A stretch of DNA of 64,000 nt, taken from Sclerodactyla briareus (lineage: Eukaryota > Echinodermata > Holothuroidea > Dendrochirotida > Sclerodactylidae). Of the stretch, positions 1 through 12,139 are shown piece after piece (positions within the stretch are counted from its first letter, which is position 1; every line of letters starts with the position of its first letter). The position numbers and the translations under genes are program-made. The notes beneath the pieces are model-generated. The model did not search any database and was not told the DNA's origin. It saw only the letters and a program-made list of their open reading frames with translations. The DNA is taken from contig JAODTK010003443.1 in the NCBI GenBank assembly GCA_026419785.1, forward strand, positions 186,001-250,000, written 5' to 3'.

Positions 1-1540
1 ACTGACCGGTTAAAATCTTTGACTGAGCTTTGAAGTGGGCGAGAGGATTGATTTGTTTATCGAAAAAGCTCCAAGAAGTTTTGGTCTTGAAATGTTCTTC
101 TGATGATTAGTCGAAAATTTAGGAGGTATTGTATTTTGTTTGAGCCTTAGCGGAAAAATGCGACGGCACATTTGCCATGACTTCACGAAAAAAAAAAATC
201 GCCAATAGCGCATATGATAACGGTTACAGTGGTATAATGTCGTTATTTGTTGCGATAAAACCTCTGGACGGTCTTTCGTCGTGAAGGCACGCAGTCGTGC
301 GAACTGGCTAACGGCCCCCCTCCATTGGTTTACATGCGTTGCGAGGCGCGAGTGCCGCTTAACCATTACATGGCAAATCATCTATCACCTTCTGAAGCAG
401 ACAACATCGCGGGACAGTTTGGACGTTTGTTTTGGCAAACCGTCGAATGTGTAGTATGCCCCAAATCCTATAGAGTGACATGAGGCGAAATACCTACAAA
501 AAGAACTCTGTCAGTCACTCGACACCCCACCATCTCACAAATGACAAGAACACTCGGAGGATATTCTTGTGCATGAGACAAGAAAACAGGACCTGGTAAG
601 AAGAATCACATGTTTCCTGAGCGGAAACATCGGGCATAGGAAACGACTCTAGTCGGAAATATTAGTGCCCCCAGTTTTCTCCGTATGTTTGGTGGAACGC
701 TCATGAAGAGACGTATATAATGAGAGGAATTCGGCAAGACCTGATGAGCTCGGTTCAGTAAACCCTATGGTAGTTCACATGCACATGCCTTTCAGGGGTC
801 AGGTTTTTCTTAGGATAGATTCCCTGATGCCATGGGGTACCCAGGGCTTGTCTTCAGCCAGTAGCTAACGACGAGAATATCTAATCCACACGGTTCCAGG
901 CCGTGGGGGGGTGGAGTGAGCCAAAAGACCGTAAAATCCTTCCCTACCTTCCGTGAATTGAAAGAATGTGTATTGATGATCATGGGCGGCGATCACCGGG
1001 GGGGGGGGGGCGCGGGACGGGGGGAATGTCCCCCCAATCTTTTGCGGACTGGTGAAAAAATCCTATATCATAAGTACAGTACGCGCCATAACAAAAGTCT
1101 AACTCATATTCTTTATTAAAAAATGCTTAAATGTTATGTAAGAGGCCGAAATGACAAAAAAATCGTGCTGCGCGCGCTATCCTGTCTTTCGCTACATGCT
1201 AATACAATTTATGCCCCATTTGTATACAAGAACTTTGCAGTTCTGGCAAATATGATTTTAGCCATACGTGGTTCAATCTTCAAGTGTGTGACGTGAACTA
1301 TGGGTAGGCCACAAGGAGAATTTGGTTTGGGCCTTCATGTTGCATACCCTCCCCACTCAAACAATGCCGGAAACCAACTGCCATTTTCTTAACACGCACA
1401 CAGTTTAGTCTTTTTCTGATCTTTTGCTCAGACTGGCTCAGACTGGCTTGCAGACGACGTGTTGTTCTAATAAAACATTAAAGCTATATGAACGAAAAAA
1501 CCAAAACAGGCCAAAGGGGATCGTGCACTAATCAGTGGAA
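1..1540. other. Stretch with no recognised gene
   Basis: No reading frame here looks like a known protein, and none has convincing splice signals joined to a protein-like sequence. The longest open frame is about 123 codons, which is expected by chance. The only notable local feature is a run of ten or more G near 1,000 within a GC-rich patch that ends in CCCCCC near 1,035, the kind of G-run dispersed repeat seen elsewhere in the window. Confidence 0.6.
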
Positions 1541-1544
1541 ATTG

Positions 1545-2530
1545 TAGGAATGGAGACCACGGAAGTAATGTACGGATTAACATCGATAGCTTTCGGAATT
1601 GATGTTTCTCAATTTCAGTGATTGCTTACCTGCCATAAGTCACGGGAAGTGCCCCCCGCTCCCTGCTATCTGGGAGGGGGGGGGGGGTCTGTAAGACTAT
1701 TTTCTTGTACGCTACGCGTCAACTGATGGTGGCGCGAATTGTAATGAATACCAGCATAGATAAGTTACTTCAAGAGCGTTTCATGAGAATAAATTTATTT
1801 AGAAATTTATTGAAATTGGGGATGTTGCTATCCCGGATGAGACATGGGAAGTACCGTTTCCGGCAATCTGGGGGATTCGTTAAGGATCAGAATTTCCTTG
1901 TACCTATACGCGGTCCTACTGATGCTGGCCCAAATGAAAGGAATAAACATCGGTCAGTTCCTTCAAGGAACGTTTCTGAAATATAAATTGCTTGAAAATT
2001 ATTGCCAATTTAGGGACGGTGCTCACCCTGAATACGGCAATGTTAGTGCCGTTTCCTGCACTTCGGGAGGGTTGGGGGGTCTGTAAAACGAAAATTTTCC
2101 TTGCACTCTATCAGTACGCGTCCATGTGGATTGTGTCTGCTAGCCGATTGTAGGAATACCCATCGATCAGTTTCTGCAAGAAACGTTCGTGAAATAGGAA
2201 TTTGACAAATTGATGGCAAATTTTAGGGACGGTTGCGTACTGCCACAGCGCGGGAGAGGGCGTTCCCTGCAATTGGAGGTCTGTAGAACTAAAAATTTCC
2301 TTGTAACCTAAGCGCAACAACCGACGGTGGCCAAATTGTACGGAATAAACATTGTACAGTTCCCCAAGAACGTTCTTGAAATAAAAATTCGGGAATTTAC
2401 TGCCAATTTAGGAATGTTGCTTACTGCCTTACGGTTCAGGAGATGCCGTTTCCTGCAATCTCGGGGTCTGAAAACAAAAAAATTTCCTTGTACGCTACGC
2501 GCCAAGCGATGCTGGCGCTCCGTTTAGAGG
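1545..2530 (+). repeat. Diverged ~195-bp tandem satellite, about five copies
   Basis: The phrase 'GGTCTGTAA', followed by 'TTTCCTTGTACGCTACGCG', recurs near 1,686, 1,870 (degenerate), 2,076, 2,278 and 2,465. In each copy it is followed by a GGAATAAACATCG-like stretch, then 'AAGAACGTT..TGAAATA', 'TGCCAATTTAGG' and 'GCCGTTTCCTGCA'. Spacing is about 185-205 bp. Copies differ by many substitutions and indels, so the array is old or noisily sequenced. Short open frames within it are incidental. Confidence 0.85.
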
Positions 2531-2764
2531 GGCTTGACCTCTATGCCCCCCCCCCCCAATATTTAACATAGCTCGCCGCCCTGCTTGGACAATTCTGTTG
2601 TGATAGTCTCCTGCATTAGATTGTTCACGCCACAGAGTCAGACTGGGGTTAAATGCAGCCCTGTAGCCCCGCCGGTGCGTGTCTCCGTGTTTTGCCCATT
2701 GAGATAACATCGAGTTTCTCGTTATACCTCTTACCTCTACATTATGATAGGCCTTTACAATTGG

Positions 2765-2870
2765 TCATGATTGTGTCGGTTAGAGATCGAAGCACCCGAC
2801 CAGCAGTCCGCAAGGTCTGGGGTTCAAATCTTAGGTTGTCATTGAAGACTTTCCAGTAAATACCCATTTT
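2765..2870 (+). repeat. Degenerate tRNA-headed SINE-like sequence
   Basis: The sequence CCAGCAGTCCGCAAGGTC is followed by GGGGTTCAAATCTTAGG, which resembles the anticodon arm and B-box/T-arm of a tRNA. The A-box side (GTCGGTTAGAGATC) is damaged. A full cloverleaf cannot be drawn, so this is at best a tRNA-derived retroposon head. Confidence is low because only half of the signals are present. Confidence 0.3.
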
Positions 2871-3249
2871 GCATGGCCAGGGCAAACTCGGGCTATAAAT
2901 TCAGTTCCTTGTTCTTTTAATACTGTTCGGCGAACGTGAGAACTGTTGGAGTAGGGAAGGAAGGTGATCACAGAGACACGTTCGCGTATTATCTGGTTCT
3001 CAAACCTGCCCGGAAGTGTTGTTCTTTCGGGCAGGTGGATCAGCCAAAACAAATGTAGAGAAAAAACGTGATGTTTCAAATGATTGGGTTGAAATATAGT
3101 ATTATCGGTTGGTCAGTTAATTATTCTATACGATGAAAGTAGAAAGTAACGTCAATTACTATGGATAGTGATTAGTGCAGTACGTGTAAAAATTCGTGAT
3201 GGACCCGCACCCGAAACTCGGCTCCCCATGATACCAATGATATTAATAT

Positions 3250-3430
3250 CTAGTTCTTATACAGCGCTTTTCCCACCTGCTCAAAGCGCTTCAAATATAA
3301 CTACGCATCCGACATCGGACAATCGGGAGTAGTGGCGGAGTCGGGGGGGGCTAATTGGTTGCGATGCTGGCTGTACTCACAGTTGCAAACAGGTTCCCAT
3401 TCACCACTGGGTGGCAAGGGGCATGGACAT
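3250..3430. repeat. SINE-tail-like dispersed repeat fragment
   Basis: The stretch TATACAGCGCTTTTCCCACC, followed by TGCTCAAAGCGCTT and later CCCATTCACCACTGGGTG, resembles the tail of tRNA SINEs and related short repeats common in marine animals. A similar phrase (ATATAGCGCTCACTTCTACAG ... TGGCGCTTTACACAC) occurs at about 49,288-49,345. No tRNA-like head is visible next to it. Confidence 0.3.
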
Positions 3431-3619
3431 GGAGGTGTCTTGCCCAAGGAAACCACGGAAAAGATGATCGGTTTGTGGGATTCGAATGCACCAAATTCTA
3501 TCAAACGTCATGAAGGCAACCGACAGTGTGAAGCTGACTGAGCTAATCCGATCTCCAAAATGTCGGCAAAGGACGCAATGTCGAATACGCCTGATATTAA
3601 TAGTGTGAAAACCATCTGA

Positions 3620-6600
3620 TGCCACTCACTGGAAGGAGAGGTTGGTTTCGTAGTTAGATATTGCTGCGTTCTTTCGAACTGGTATTAACGTAACATAAGA
3701 GGTTCCAAACGGGTGAATGCGTTCTTTGACCCCAAAACTTTTCCAATACAGCTGGCTTTTCAGCCCGGCCATATCGAAACTCCTTCGTGTCATTGAAATG
3801 CAATGTACAGGTAGTGGGTTACGCGAAAAGTCATCGCTGTCCGACGTTCGACGCTGCACTAATTTGGAATGAAATTCTCCATACGTACGATTTTTCAATT
3901 CAATTGCATAATTTCAGGTCTTATCCTTCTCATCTATAAAGTTATACATGAAATTACATATTAATTGATGGAATATTCGAAAATGACTCTCCAATTGCTG
4001 AATGAGAAGTATCGAATGGTCGACCATTTTGATACATAGCCGTGGAAGTGGAGGTTCATCAGATGATCCCCAAAGGCAACCACTTAAAGTTCACACCACT
4101 TTTGTAACGAAAGAACGCGTTTTAGCTCGTATTATACGGTATATACGAGATTCGAAAGAACGCACCAATATTTACAACGGATTGTTATAAACAAATTGAG
4201 GCGTGAATTCGTTAAAACCCGATAACGACACTGTCTCACCTGGTCATGGCAGTACCACGTGGTCGAACTCAATCCCAAGAAATACCCAGGTTCAGCATAT
4301 CATGGACGCTGAAACTCACGTGGTTGGCGAGGACCGAAGCATGGCGTCGAATAGGGTGGCGGCCAGGTACATGTGTCGTTCCCTGTGATTCAATAGATAA
4401 GTGAGGAGGGACCGGGGGAGTTAGACATAGCGTCTTACAGAATGTGGAACCCAACATCTTCACATCTCCGTACGCCCGGTCATCAAGGGCCAAAGTCATC
4501 TAATATATCCCCTTTAACTCGCACGGGTGGAGAAGAACACATGAATCCATACACCCAAATGACCTATCGAGACTTGTGCCATGTTGCCTTATTGGGGTAC
4601 GGGGGACGGGACGATGCAAAGGCTGCTCATAGACTCAAACACAGTAAATTTTGCAATTTTGCGCCTCGATAACAGGATGACGAAAATATGTATTCACATA
4701 GAAATGAAGGGGAAAAACATTTGTACATATCTGTGACGATTTTGTAAAGTTTGAATCCGATTCATCTGTAGTTCGCCCTTCACAGGGTTTTCAAAAAGTT
4801 TCGAAGTCTTGACTTGTATAGCACGGTTCACCAGTTTCCCCGTGGACGCCACCAGTCGGATTTTGCAATAGCAGATTGTGACTTGTACTAAATAGCATAA
4901 CACGTTCCTCCTTCCACGAACCCTTGTGCATCATTTACCCAGTGAGGACGATTACATTCCTGGAGTCTTCCCAGGGGAGCTGCCAAAGACGGCGCTCGGA
5001 ACTTCACCAAATCACTCCCCATGGTACCCACTTGAACACGTGGGTAGCGTGTTCAATCGAGGAGACAGGATGCCTCACAGCAAGGTTGGAAGAAGCCAAT
5101 CGGGTTACAATAGGTGGACAAAATATCTGTCTGGAGCTTCAACTAACGAGTAGATCCACCCTTTTGTTTAGTCGCCTTGTGTCAGCTCTTATTATGGTTG
5201 TTGAATGTACAAAACATTGAATTGTTTTTACCATCAGTAATAGTTGGAAGATTTCGTCGTGCGCCACGACCGAAGAGGGCCAAGGAAATGATGTATCGGG
5301 AGTGAACAAGAAAAATGGAGTGGTGCAGAACTATAAATATAGTGCCGGGTGGACATGCCACTAATGATCAGGGGTAAATACTTGGTTTGATTTGAAGCGG
5401 TTTGATCACGTCGAAAAACCGCTATTGGAGCACTTAGATATTAGTATTATTAGTAATTGACAGACCGAATAGGCCATCTACCGCGCCTCAAGGACGCATA
5501 ACTGTCGCCCGGAAATTTCCCTTTTCGATGGATAGATGATAGACAAATCCAAAAAAGTGAGAATATTGTAGACTTACGACCATACCCATTCCGCCTGTTG
5601 TTATATGCATTGTGTGCCTGTGGGGAAAAGATATAATTCTATCAACTAGCCTCGAAATGAATTGGTGTGTTTTTAATGTATTTTTTTTATACTATCGCAC
5701 CGTCTAAATGAAGATGTTGCGGTGTGATTGACCTTGGCATTGACACGGTCTCCGTCTACCTCATGAGAGATGTCAGCATATTGTAATAAATGGGGGTATG
5801 ATCTAATCCTTTCCAAGATTGTCAGGGGGTATACCTCAGGCATTGTTCTAGGTCGTAAGGGGGCCATTTACCAAATGCCGCCTATTGCAGTTATTTGCAT
5901 TGTCTGCAGACGATTGCCCCAGCCACTGCTCACTCCGGACTAGGGCGAAGGATCCTCAGAGAGCAATGCTGAATGGAATTCGAAAAGTGTATTTTTGAAC
6001 GTTCGGGGATACAAGGGAAAACTGAATGTCGAGTTGGGTAGGGGAGTGTCAAAAGCATTATTGATGAGCAATTTTCGGATTAGATGAATGGGAGACAAGT
6101 GGAATGTTATGTTTTAAAAAGTGAAAAGTAATTTGTTTCAGTTTTCAGTAAGTAAAGAATCACTTTACGAAGGAAAATTCGAAAAAATTTTTGCTTATAA
6201 ACGATGACCGGTCTAGTGACTGACTGTATAGGTTAAAACTCACATTCGAGTAATTGGAGATTATTCAAAGGGTCGTCTATCTGTCAAAACAAAGAATACA
6301 AAAGTATTTAAAAACCACTTCTGTGCTCATTTGCCTACACTGGGTATCTGCACAAATCGACTGGATCGGATCTATTTCTAAGCAACAGGTTTTAAAGGTA
6401 ATGCAGATGTCGTGTGTGGAATGCCGCGCCAAATGTGGAAATCGCAGTGTGCGTTGACTATAGATCGCGAATAACAGTACACTAAATGTATGGATGATGC
6501 AAGAAACGAGATAAATAATCCACGAGTGTATAGGGACGTTGATTAGCCACATGAACCCACAGAACCCATTTGCATGGGAATAGGGAATAGACTCGAAAAC

Positions 6601-7200
6601 GTCATTACTTCTTTCTGATCCCTCCACCCCCAGGTCGCATATAGATGCTGTGTAATAGTGCATTGTATTATGTATTCGGTTTTCTAGTATAATTCACTGT
6701 GTAGATTATGTAAGAATGTATATACTTGTATAGTTGAAGGTGGAAATAAACCTAATAAAGAAACTTCCTTTAAAATGGCGACTAGCCGATCAATGCCGCA
6801 TTGATATAGTGTAATTTTGTCTACTATACGCAACGCTCGTTTCATTGATCGAAATAAATTATCCCCCCATGGGATTCTCCTTTTCTGCAAATACGAATAA
6901 AGCATATATGAATCTCGCACCGTCCATGCTTCATTGATTTCGATATTTTTAACCTCATGCCGCATCTGCATCATGGAATGCGACTTGATATAAAATAAAG
7001 ATTTACGTTGATAAAGGAGCGGATTTATAAAGATCATTAAATGTATGATGATGATAGACGGGTCATAGGAATGCAGCAGGACACCTACTATATAGGACAA
7101 CGTTGTTTGGTTAAGAGAAAGTATCCATTAGGATCCACTGGGCGGTTGCGCGAATCAAAAGCGCAGGTAATAGTGCATGGGTAACATGCCTACGTATGCA
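3620..7200. other. Stretch with no recognised gene
   Basis: I see no protein family, tRNA or clear repeat array in this AT-rich stretch. Two minus-strand open frames of 138 and 128 codons (7,100-6,684 and 6,663-6,277) lie almost end to end. They have no recognisable domain and AT-rich, low-information composition. A few frames this long are expected by chance in 64 kb of six-frame translation, so they are not called as genes. Confidence 0.5.
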
Positions 7201-7212
7201 AGCCGTTTTACT

Positions 7213-7490
7213 TTTTATTCACTATCAATGGATATCAGCAATTATTTGATGATATTTCATTAATTGAATGGTGATAGCACCAAATATGTGCTGATATCAC
7301 CAACCTTATTGAAAGATATCATTAAATAAATTGGTGATATCACCACTTAATGATGATTATCACATTATTTGATGTATCACCAATTCATTTGATGATATCA
7401 CCAAGTCAAGGTAATGATATCACCAATTCAATTACTAGATATCATTAAATAATTGGGTGATATCATCAACTATTGGATGATATCATATCT
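7213..7490. repeat. Palindromic TGATATCA-type minisatellite
   Basis: Roughly ten imperfect copies of a 25-35-bp palindromic unit alternate 'TGATATCACCAATT' with its complement 'AATTGGTGATATCA', separated by AAT-rich spacers such as TTGATGATATCATTAAATAA. Because each unit is its own reverse complement, the array can form many small hairpins. No coding potential. Confidence 0.85.
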
Positions 7491-7806
7491 GGGTAAATAA
7501 AAGCACACTATGTCGCGCGTCTCACACCCGCTGAAAGTATCACGCCCTTTGATAATTGAAGTTTGGGGAAACGTTCATAACCTCGCCCACCCGGGCTCCA
7601 GGGGCTGTGGCTACGCCTCTGCCCAGGACTTGTGCGTCTGTCAATAGCAATAGTCCGTCAGTGATATGTAATTCAGGCTGAATTTGATATTAATACAGCC
7701 AATTGAACAATTTGATTAATATGTAAGCTTTTTATTAGCCCAAAGACTTGTTAAGACGAGTTGAGCAGGAGTTTTGGAAGGTCAGGAGTGGTATCGTCAA
7801 TCAGGC

Positions 7807-7827
7807 AAAAAAAAAAAAAAAAAAAAA
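7807..7827 (+). repeat. Poly(A) tract
   Basis: About 21 A residues in a row, followed by TATATATG. It could be the tail of an old retroposon inserted on the + strand, but no SINE or LINE body is recognisable upstream. Confidence 0.7.
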
Positions 7828-8354
7828 TATATGCTATAAATGACGAATGAACAATTTGACTATGAATACCATAAATTTAGACTAAAAAGTTACGCTGGGG
7901 TTTCTACAAAACGAATTTGGGAAGGTCGAAGGAAACAGCTCATGTGACCCGGTCAGTGATACTGAAAACGATATCAATGCAAACCAAATTATCGAATATA
8001 TCATGAAACGATATCTGCCGTCGAGCCACCAATGCGTGATTATACGGGCCCCGCGTCCCTTTAGTCGATGAGCATACTGGAAGTAGTTAAGGGGGGGGGT
8101 GGGGGGGGGGGGGAGGGGGTCAGGTCACCATATAGTTTGCGCTTGCCGGCGAACAGGACTTGATTGTTATGGGGGGGAGGCTACATGATATCGGAATCTG
8201 ATCAATCAGGATTTTGGGCATGGATTGGGCAAAATCACTTTTAATAATTCGTGCTTGGTGGCGTGGGGTGCCGTTGCAGTTTGAGGTGCGTGGTGTTGGT
8301 CACCAATCTTGACATTGTCTTTGAGGTCTAACCACATGAGCCTGTTGATTCATC

Positions 8355-9005
8355 GGAGTGTCATGCGCCTGTTAATTAGCGGCAGTCCCTTGACAGTCAA
8401 CCCCCAACCCCCCCCCCCCACTTACTACGACATTTTAGGATCGTGAATTACGTTAATCTCGTCTGAATCGCAAGAAGGAAAGTGCGAAAAAATACAGCAG
8501 TTCGAACCGAGTAGTGATTGATTAAACCCTAATAGGCTGCCGGAGTGTCAAAAATTGACGTAATCGGTAGATCTGGTATATGATACACGGCGGGTCACCT
8601 GTGAAACATTTATTACACCTCATCCACCATATGTGGCAGTATGGGCACAATTTTCTCTGTCAACACGTCTAACACATAATATGTTTGCATTCATCGAGTT
8701 GTCTTTGCGCCTGTTATTAGCGGCGGGTTCCCTTGACCGTCAACCCCCCCCCCCTTACTAAGACATTTCAGGAGCGCCGAATTACGATTATTCCTCTCTG
8801 AATTTTGCAGCAGAAAGTGCGAAAAGAATTGCAGGACACTTCGAACAAGTGCGGATTAACCTAACTAGGATGCCGGAGTCAAATTCGTAACCGTGGATTT
8901 GGTCTATGATCCACGGCGGGTCACCTGTGAAAAATACTTATTCCACGGTTCCACGCATTATCGGCAGTATGGGCACGATTTTCTTTGTAATTGGCTGATA
9001 ATGAG
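8355..9005 (+). repeat. Tandem duplication, ~345-bp unit, two copies
   Basis: The block at 8,355-8,690 is repeated at 8,704-9,005. Both copies run in the same order: 'TGCGCCTGTTA..TTAGCGGC', 'CCCTTGAC.GTCAACC', a C-run, 'CTTACTA.GACATTT.AGGA', 'GGAAAGTGCGAAAA', 'TGCCGGAGTC', 'CACGGCGGGTCACCTGTGAAA' and 'GGCAGTATGGGCAC.ATTTTCT'. The copies differ by substitutions, small indels and C-run length. Confidence 0.85.
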
Positions 9006-9235
9006 GGCTAGATCCGAGAGTGTACCACCCAGCCTGATAATCATACTGATATCCTCTTTTGGGTCCCGTTGCGGATTTTTTTGTATTGTTTTTTGAGGGG
9101 AGGCGGCAATGCGTATCATATAGACATAGGGAGCATTAGGCTACAGCAGGCCCCAAGCCCCAACGATTTACCCAACATTTAAACAAAAAAATCAGGCAGG
9201 AATTGACACAAAAGTGGGTTGAGTTGTTACCAGAT

Positions 9236-9318
9236 TTTTCCTGATAGCACGAATTTTTCTGCATTATGCACGAATTTTTCTACATTATGCCCGAATTTCT
9301 TTTACAGTGCCCGAAATA
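9236..9318 (+). repeat. Short CGAATTTTTCTNCATTATGC minisatellite
   Basis: Three to four imperfect units of about 22 bp (GCACGAATTTTTCTGCATTAT and variants ending GCCCGAATTTC) occur in tandem. The open frame across them is a translation of the repeat. Confidence 0.75.
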
Positions 9319-9638
9319 CGCCAAAATGTGTGCGATCTCCGGCGCACGTTGATCTCCTTCTTGTGATGTTCGTGTGTTCATCGGCGCTGAAATTCGGGCA
9401 AGTCCTGAATATTGCCACAAGCCACCCCCTCTCAGCTGGAGTAAGATGAGTGGTCGTCTTGATTTAATCTAATTTAATTATTGACGGCTAAGTTATCTCA
9501 TTTTCCCGTAGTTGTTGGTTAACGAGTAGGCTAGTCGCCAGTTAATGGGTCGCATCCATGGCTGTTGTTGCAATGTTCGATGCACGGGTAGGCATATACC
9601 TCAAAAAGGTTATTATATCGTCCTGCTGTCATGTTTTT

Positions 9639-10693
9639 GATTCCTTGACGAAGGCAGAGGAATCGATGCATCATGACAGTGTGTGTTTGTGTGCTGTGTT
9701 GCAGTAGTGTGGGGGTGATGTGTGTGTATGTGACGCCCAGCTCGTTAACACGATATAACTCAACCCCGCTTGGATAGATCAAATTCATACTTGATATATG
9801 GTCCTAAAATGAGTACATGATCCCTGTTTTGCTGGGGTCAGTCGAAGGTATCTAAGTGTCAAGAGAGGTCAAAGGTTTGAAAAATCTTGTTAACACGTAA
9901 AGTCCAGAATGCCTGAGTCCATCAGATTTACAGTCGGAGGCAGATTTCCCATGAGGGAGTCCAGGAACCCCATTGTTTTGGTGTGTGACTCAGGGGTCAG
10001 GTTGGGGAAGACGAAGAGAAATTCGGGAAAATTGAAAAAATTGTATTACTTTGGCAAATTTCAGCTCGATAAATTGATAACTTGACCCCACTGAATGGAT
10101 CAAGTTCATACCCTACGTGGTATGGGTGTTCCCATGAGGAGTCATGAGCCCTATGGTTTTGTAGGGTAAGGTCAGCGGTCACCTGAGAGGCCCTAGAAGT
10201 GTCAAAGTGTGAAGACCTGTGAACTGATACGTGGGGGGAATGGTTGTCGGTCTGATCAGGTTGAATTGGTGTGTTGTAGCATTCTTACGGGGAAGTACAG
10301 GGACCCTATTGTTCTTAGTTGAGGTCGGAGTTGAATTTTAATCAAAAATGAAAATTGGGAATAGTCGATATGTTGCCCCATTGACTTGTAAACATGATAA
10401 CCTCAACTCATCGAAGGAGAGGCCATAATTGGTATGTTTGTTCCGCACAAGGAGTACATGGAACCCTATTGTTTTGGGGGTCAGGTCAGAGGTCATCTGA
10501 GGTCACCATGGTCAAAGTCTGACAAAATCATGAAATTCAGGTGTAGCTTTCTTATAACGGTATAAGAACCCTATTGGGTGGTTGGGGGTAAATGGGAAAT
10601 TTGTCAGGTGGTGATGTGGTTGTTGTCAAATGAGCTGTTGCAATCTCATTGTCCTTTGCTCTAGCAATAGGTTGCAGAAAGAGTCAAGGAATC
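9639..10693 (+). mobile_element. TIR element of the GATTCCTTGAC family, copy 1
   Basis: The element starts with GATTCCTTGAC (9,639-9,649) and ends with its exact reverse complement GTCAAGGAATC (10,683-10,693), giving a 1,055-bp unit with 11-bp inverted ends. The interior follows the order of the other copies: 'GACGAAGGCAGAGGAATC', a GTGTGTGACGCCCAGCTCGT phrase, repeated 'ACACGATAACTCAACCCC', 'GAGTACATG.ACCCTATTGTTTTGG' and AGGTCA clusters. A triple AGGTCA array lies at 10,483-10,505. No transposase is encoded, so if mobile it was non-autonomous. Confidence 0.65.
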
Positions 10694-10769
10694 ATAACGC
10701 CTTCGGCTTGATGGTTCAATCTGCGAGTTGAAGAAATTATATTTGTTACTGTGGGGGGGGGGGGGTTTT

Positions 10770-12120
10770 AAGTCTTAACGCATATTAACAGGAAATACTG
10801 CCCCTGCGGAAAGGAATGTGGGTTCTTGTTCAATAAATGCCACAGTAGAGGGGACGATTGTAGTATGGCAATTGAGTAGGGTTTTAATCGAATAAAGTGT
10901 CTGTTTAAAAAAAGTATTTTTCGGATGGGAATATTAAGCACTAATTGAGTTTCCCAGGGTGTAGTGAGCTTGTATTATGAGCTCCTACCTACGCGTGCCC
11001 CAGGACCCCACACGAGATTCCTGCCCGTTTCTGATTATCTTTTGATTTATTGCCTTAGTTGCAGGTGAATTGATTTCTGTTAGTGATTACTGATTATACC
11101 TGCGTTGTTTAAAAAACACCCTTCTTTTTTTGTAGACAGGGTCGGTTATCATTATTTTGTCAGTAGAAGAAATGACACGGAAAAACAGGCGTGATTTCGA
11201 GAGATGATGAGTTCGCGCGCCTCTTTCGGCGCTCTGGGTAAGCTCTAAAATGAGCATAGTGAAGGACCTTTTAGGGCAGGTTGCTGGCTGGTGCCTTGGC
11301 CCGACGTTTTTTGTGGAGTCAGCTTCAAAACTTCACGCCCACCAGTCAAAAAATTAAAGTGTTTTTGCCCAGTTAGATCCAGGACCCCAATGGTTTGAGA
11401 CGGATTCCTCCAGGATCCAGGTAGCATAGCCATAACAAAGCAGCTTCTCTCTTCGGAAAGTGCCCGCAAATTTACGAGGCAGACGCAACAACGTGCGTTT
11501 GGCATCGTGCTCTTAATAACGCCACTTACGCCCCCATCGAATTACAAATCCTGGAAGAAATCATCATCGCTGGCAGTGGCGTATCTGTTGGAGACCCCCT
11601 CCAGATGTGTAAGAATACGACTAAGAAGGAACGCATGATGATAAATTCCCCTGACACTGCCCACTGACCGAACCAAGCTAGGGCGGGCGCTAGAAACTGC
11701 CCGACAGTTGACGAAGGGTGACCGACGGGGAAGTGGAGTATCTCACGTCAACGCCCCGACGGCGGTGGACCTAACTAGTCCTCTCTTCACCATCAGCCGT
11801 ACTTCCAGCCAATCAATTTTCCATCCCCGTGTATTGGGATCGTCAAATTAATCGTCGATGATTCATAAATGTGTCAGTCTTCGGATATGTCACAGATGCT
11901 GGACACCCTAGTTACTGAGATTCAGGAAAACAGAGTTGGGGTATAACACCTCAGGATTCCTATTAAATTAATTGTGTCTACCAATCTGGACAACGATCAG
12001 CCTCGTGTTTGGGTGCGTTGTACGCGTTCAGCGAATGTTTTTTGGTAACCTCAAGCCATCCTCAATTGCAAATTCTCTATTCTGATTGGTCTACTGGCTA
12101 GCTTTGTTATTTCTTAGCTG
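10770..12120. other. Stretch with no recognised gene
   Basis: Nothing recognisable as a gene. There is a G-run near 10,753 and a phrase TGGCAGTGGCGTATCTG near 11,571 that resembles the 'AGTGGCGTA' dispersed repeat also seen near 22,572. Open frames are short and unremarkable. Confidence 0.55.
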
Positions 12121-12139
12121 CTGGTAACCAGCTGAATCA

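Noticed and set aside
6277-7100. Two adjacent minus-strand frames of 138 and 128 codons
   Set aside because: AT-rich, no recognisable domain, no splice context. A few frames of this length are expected by chance in 64 kb of six-frame translation.
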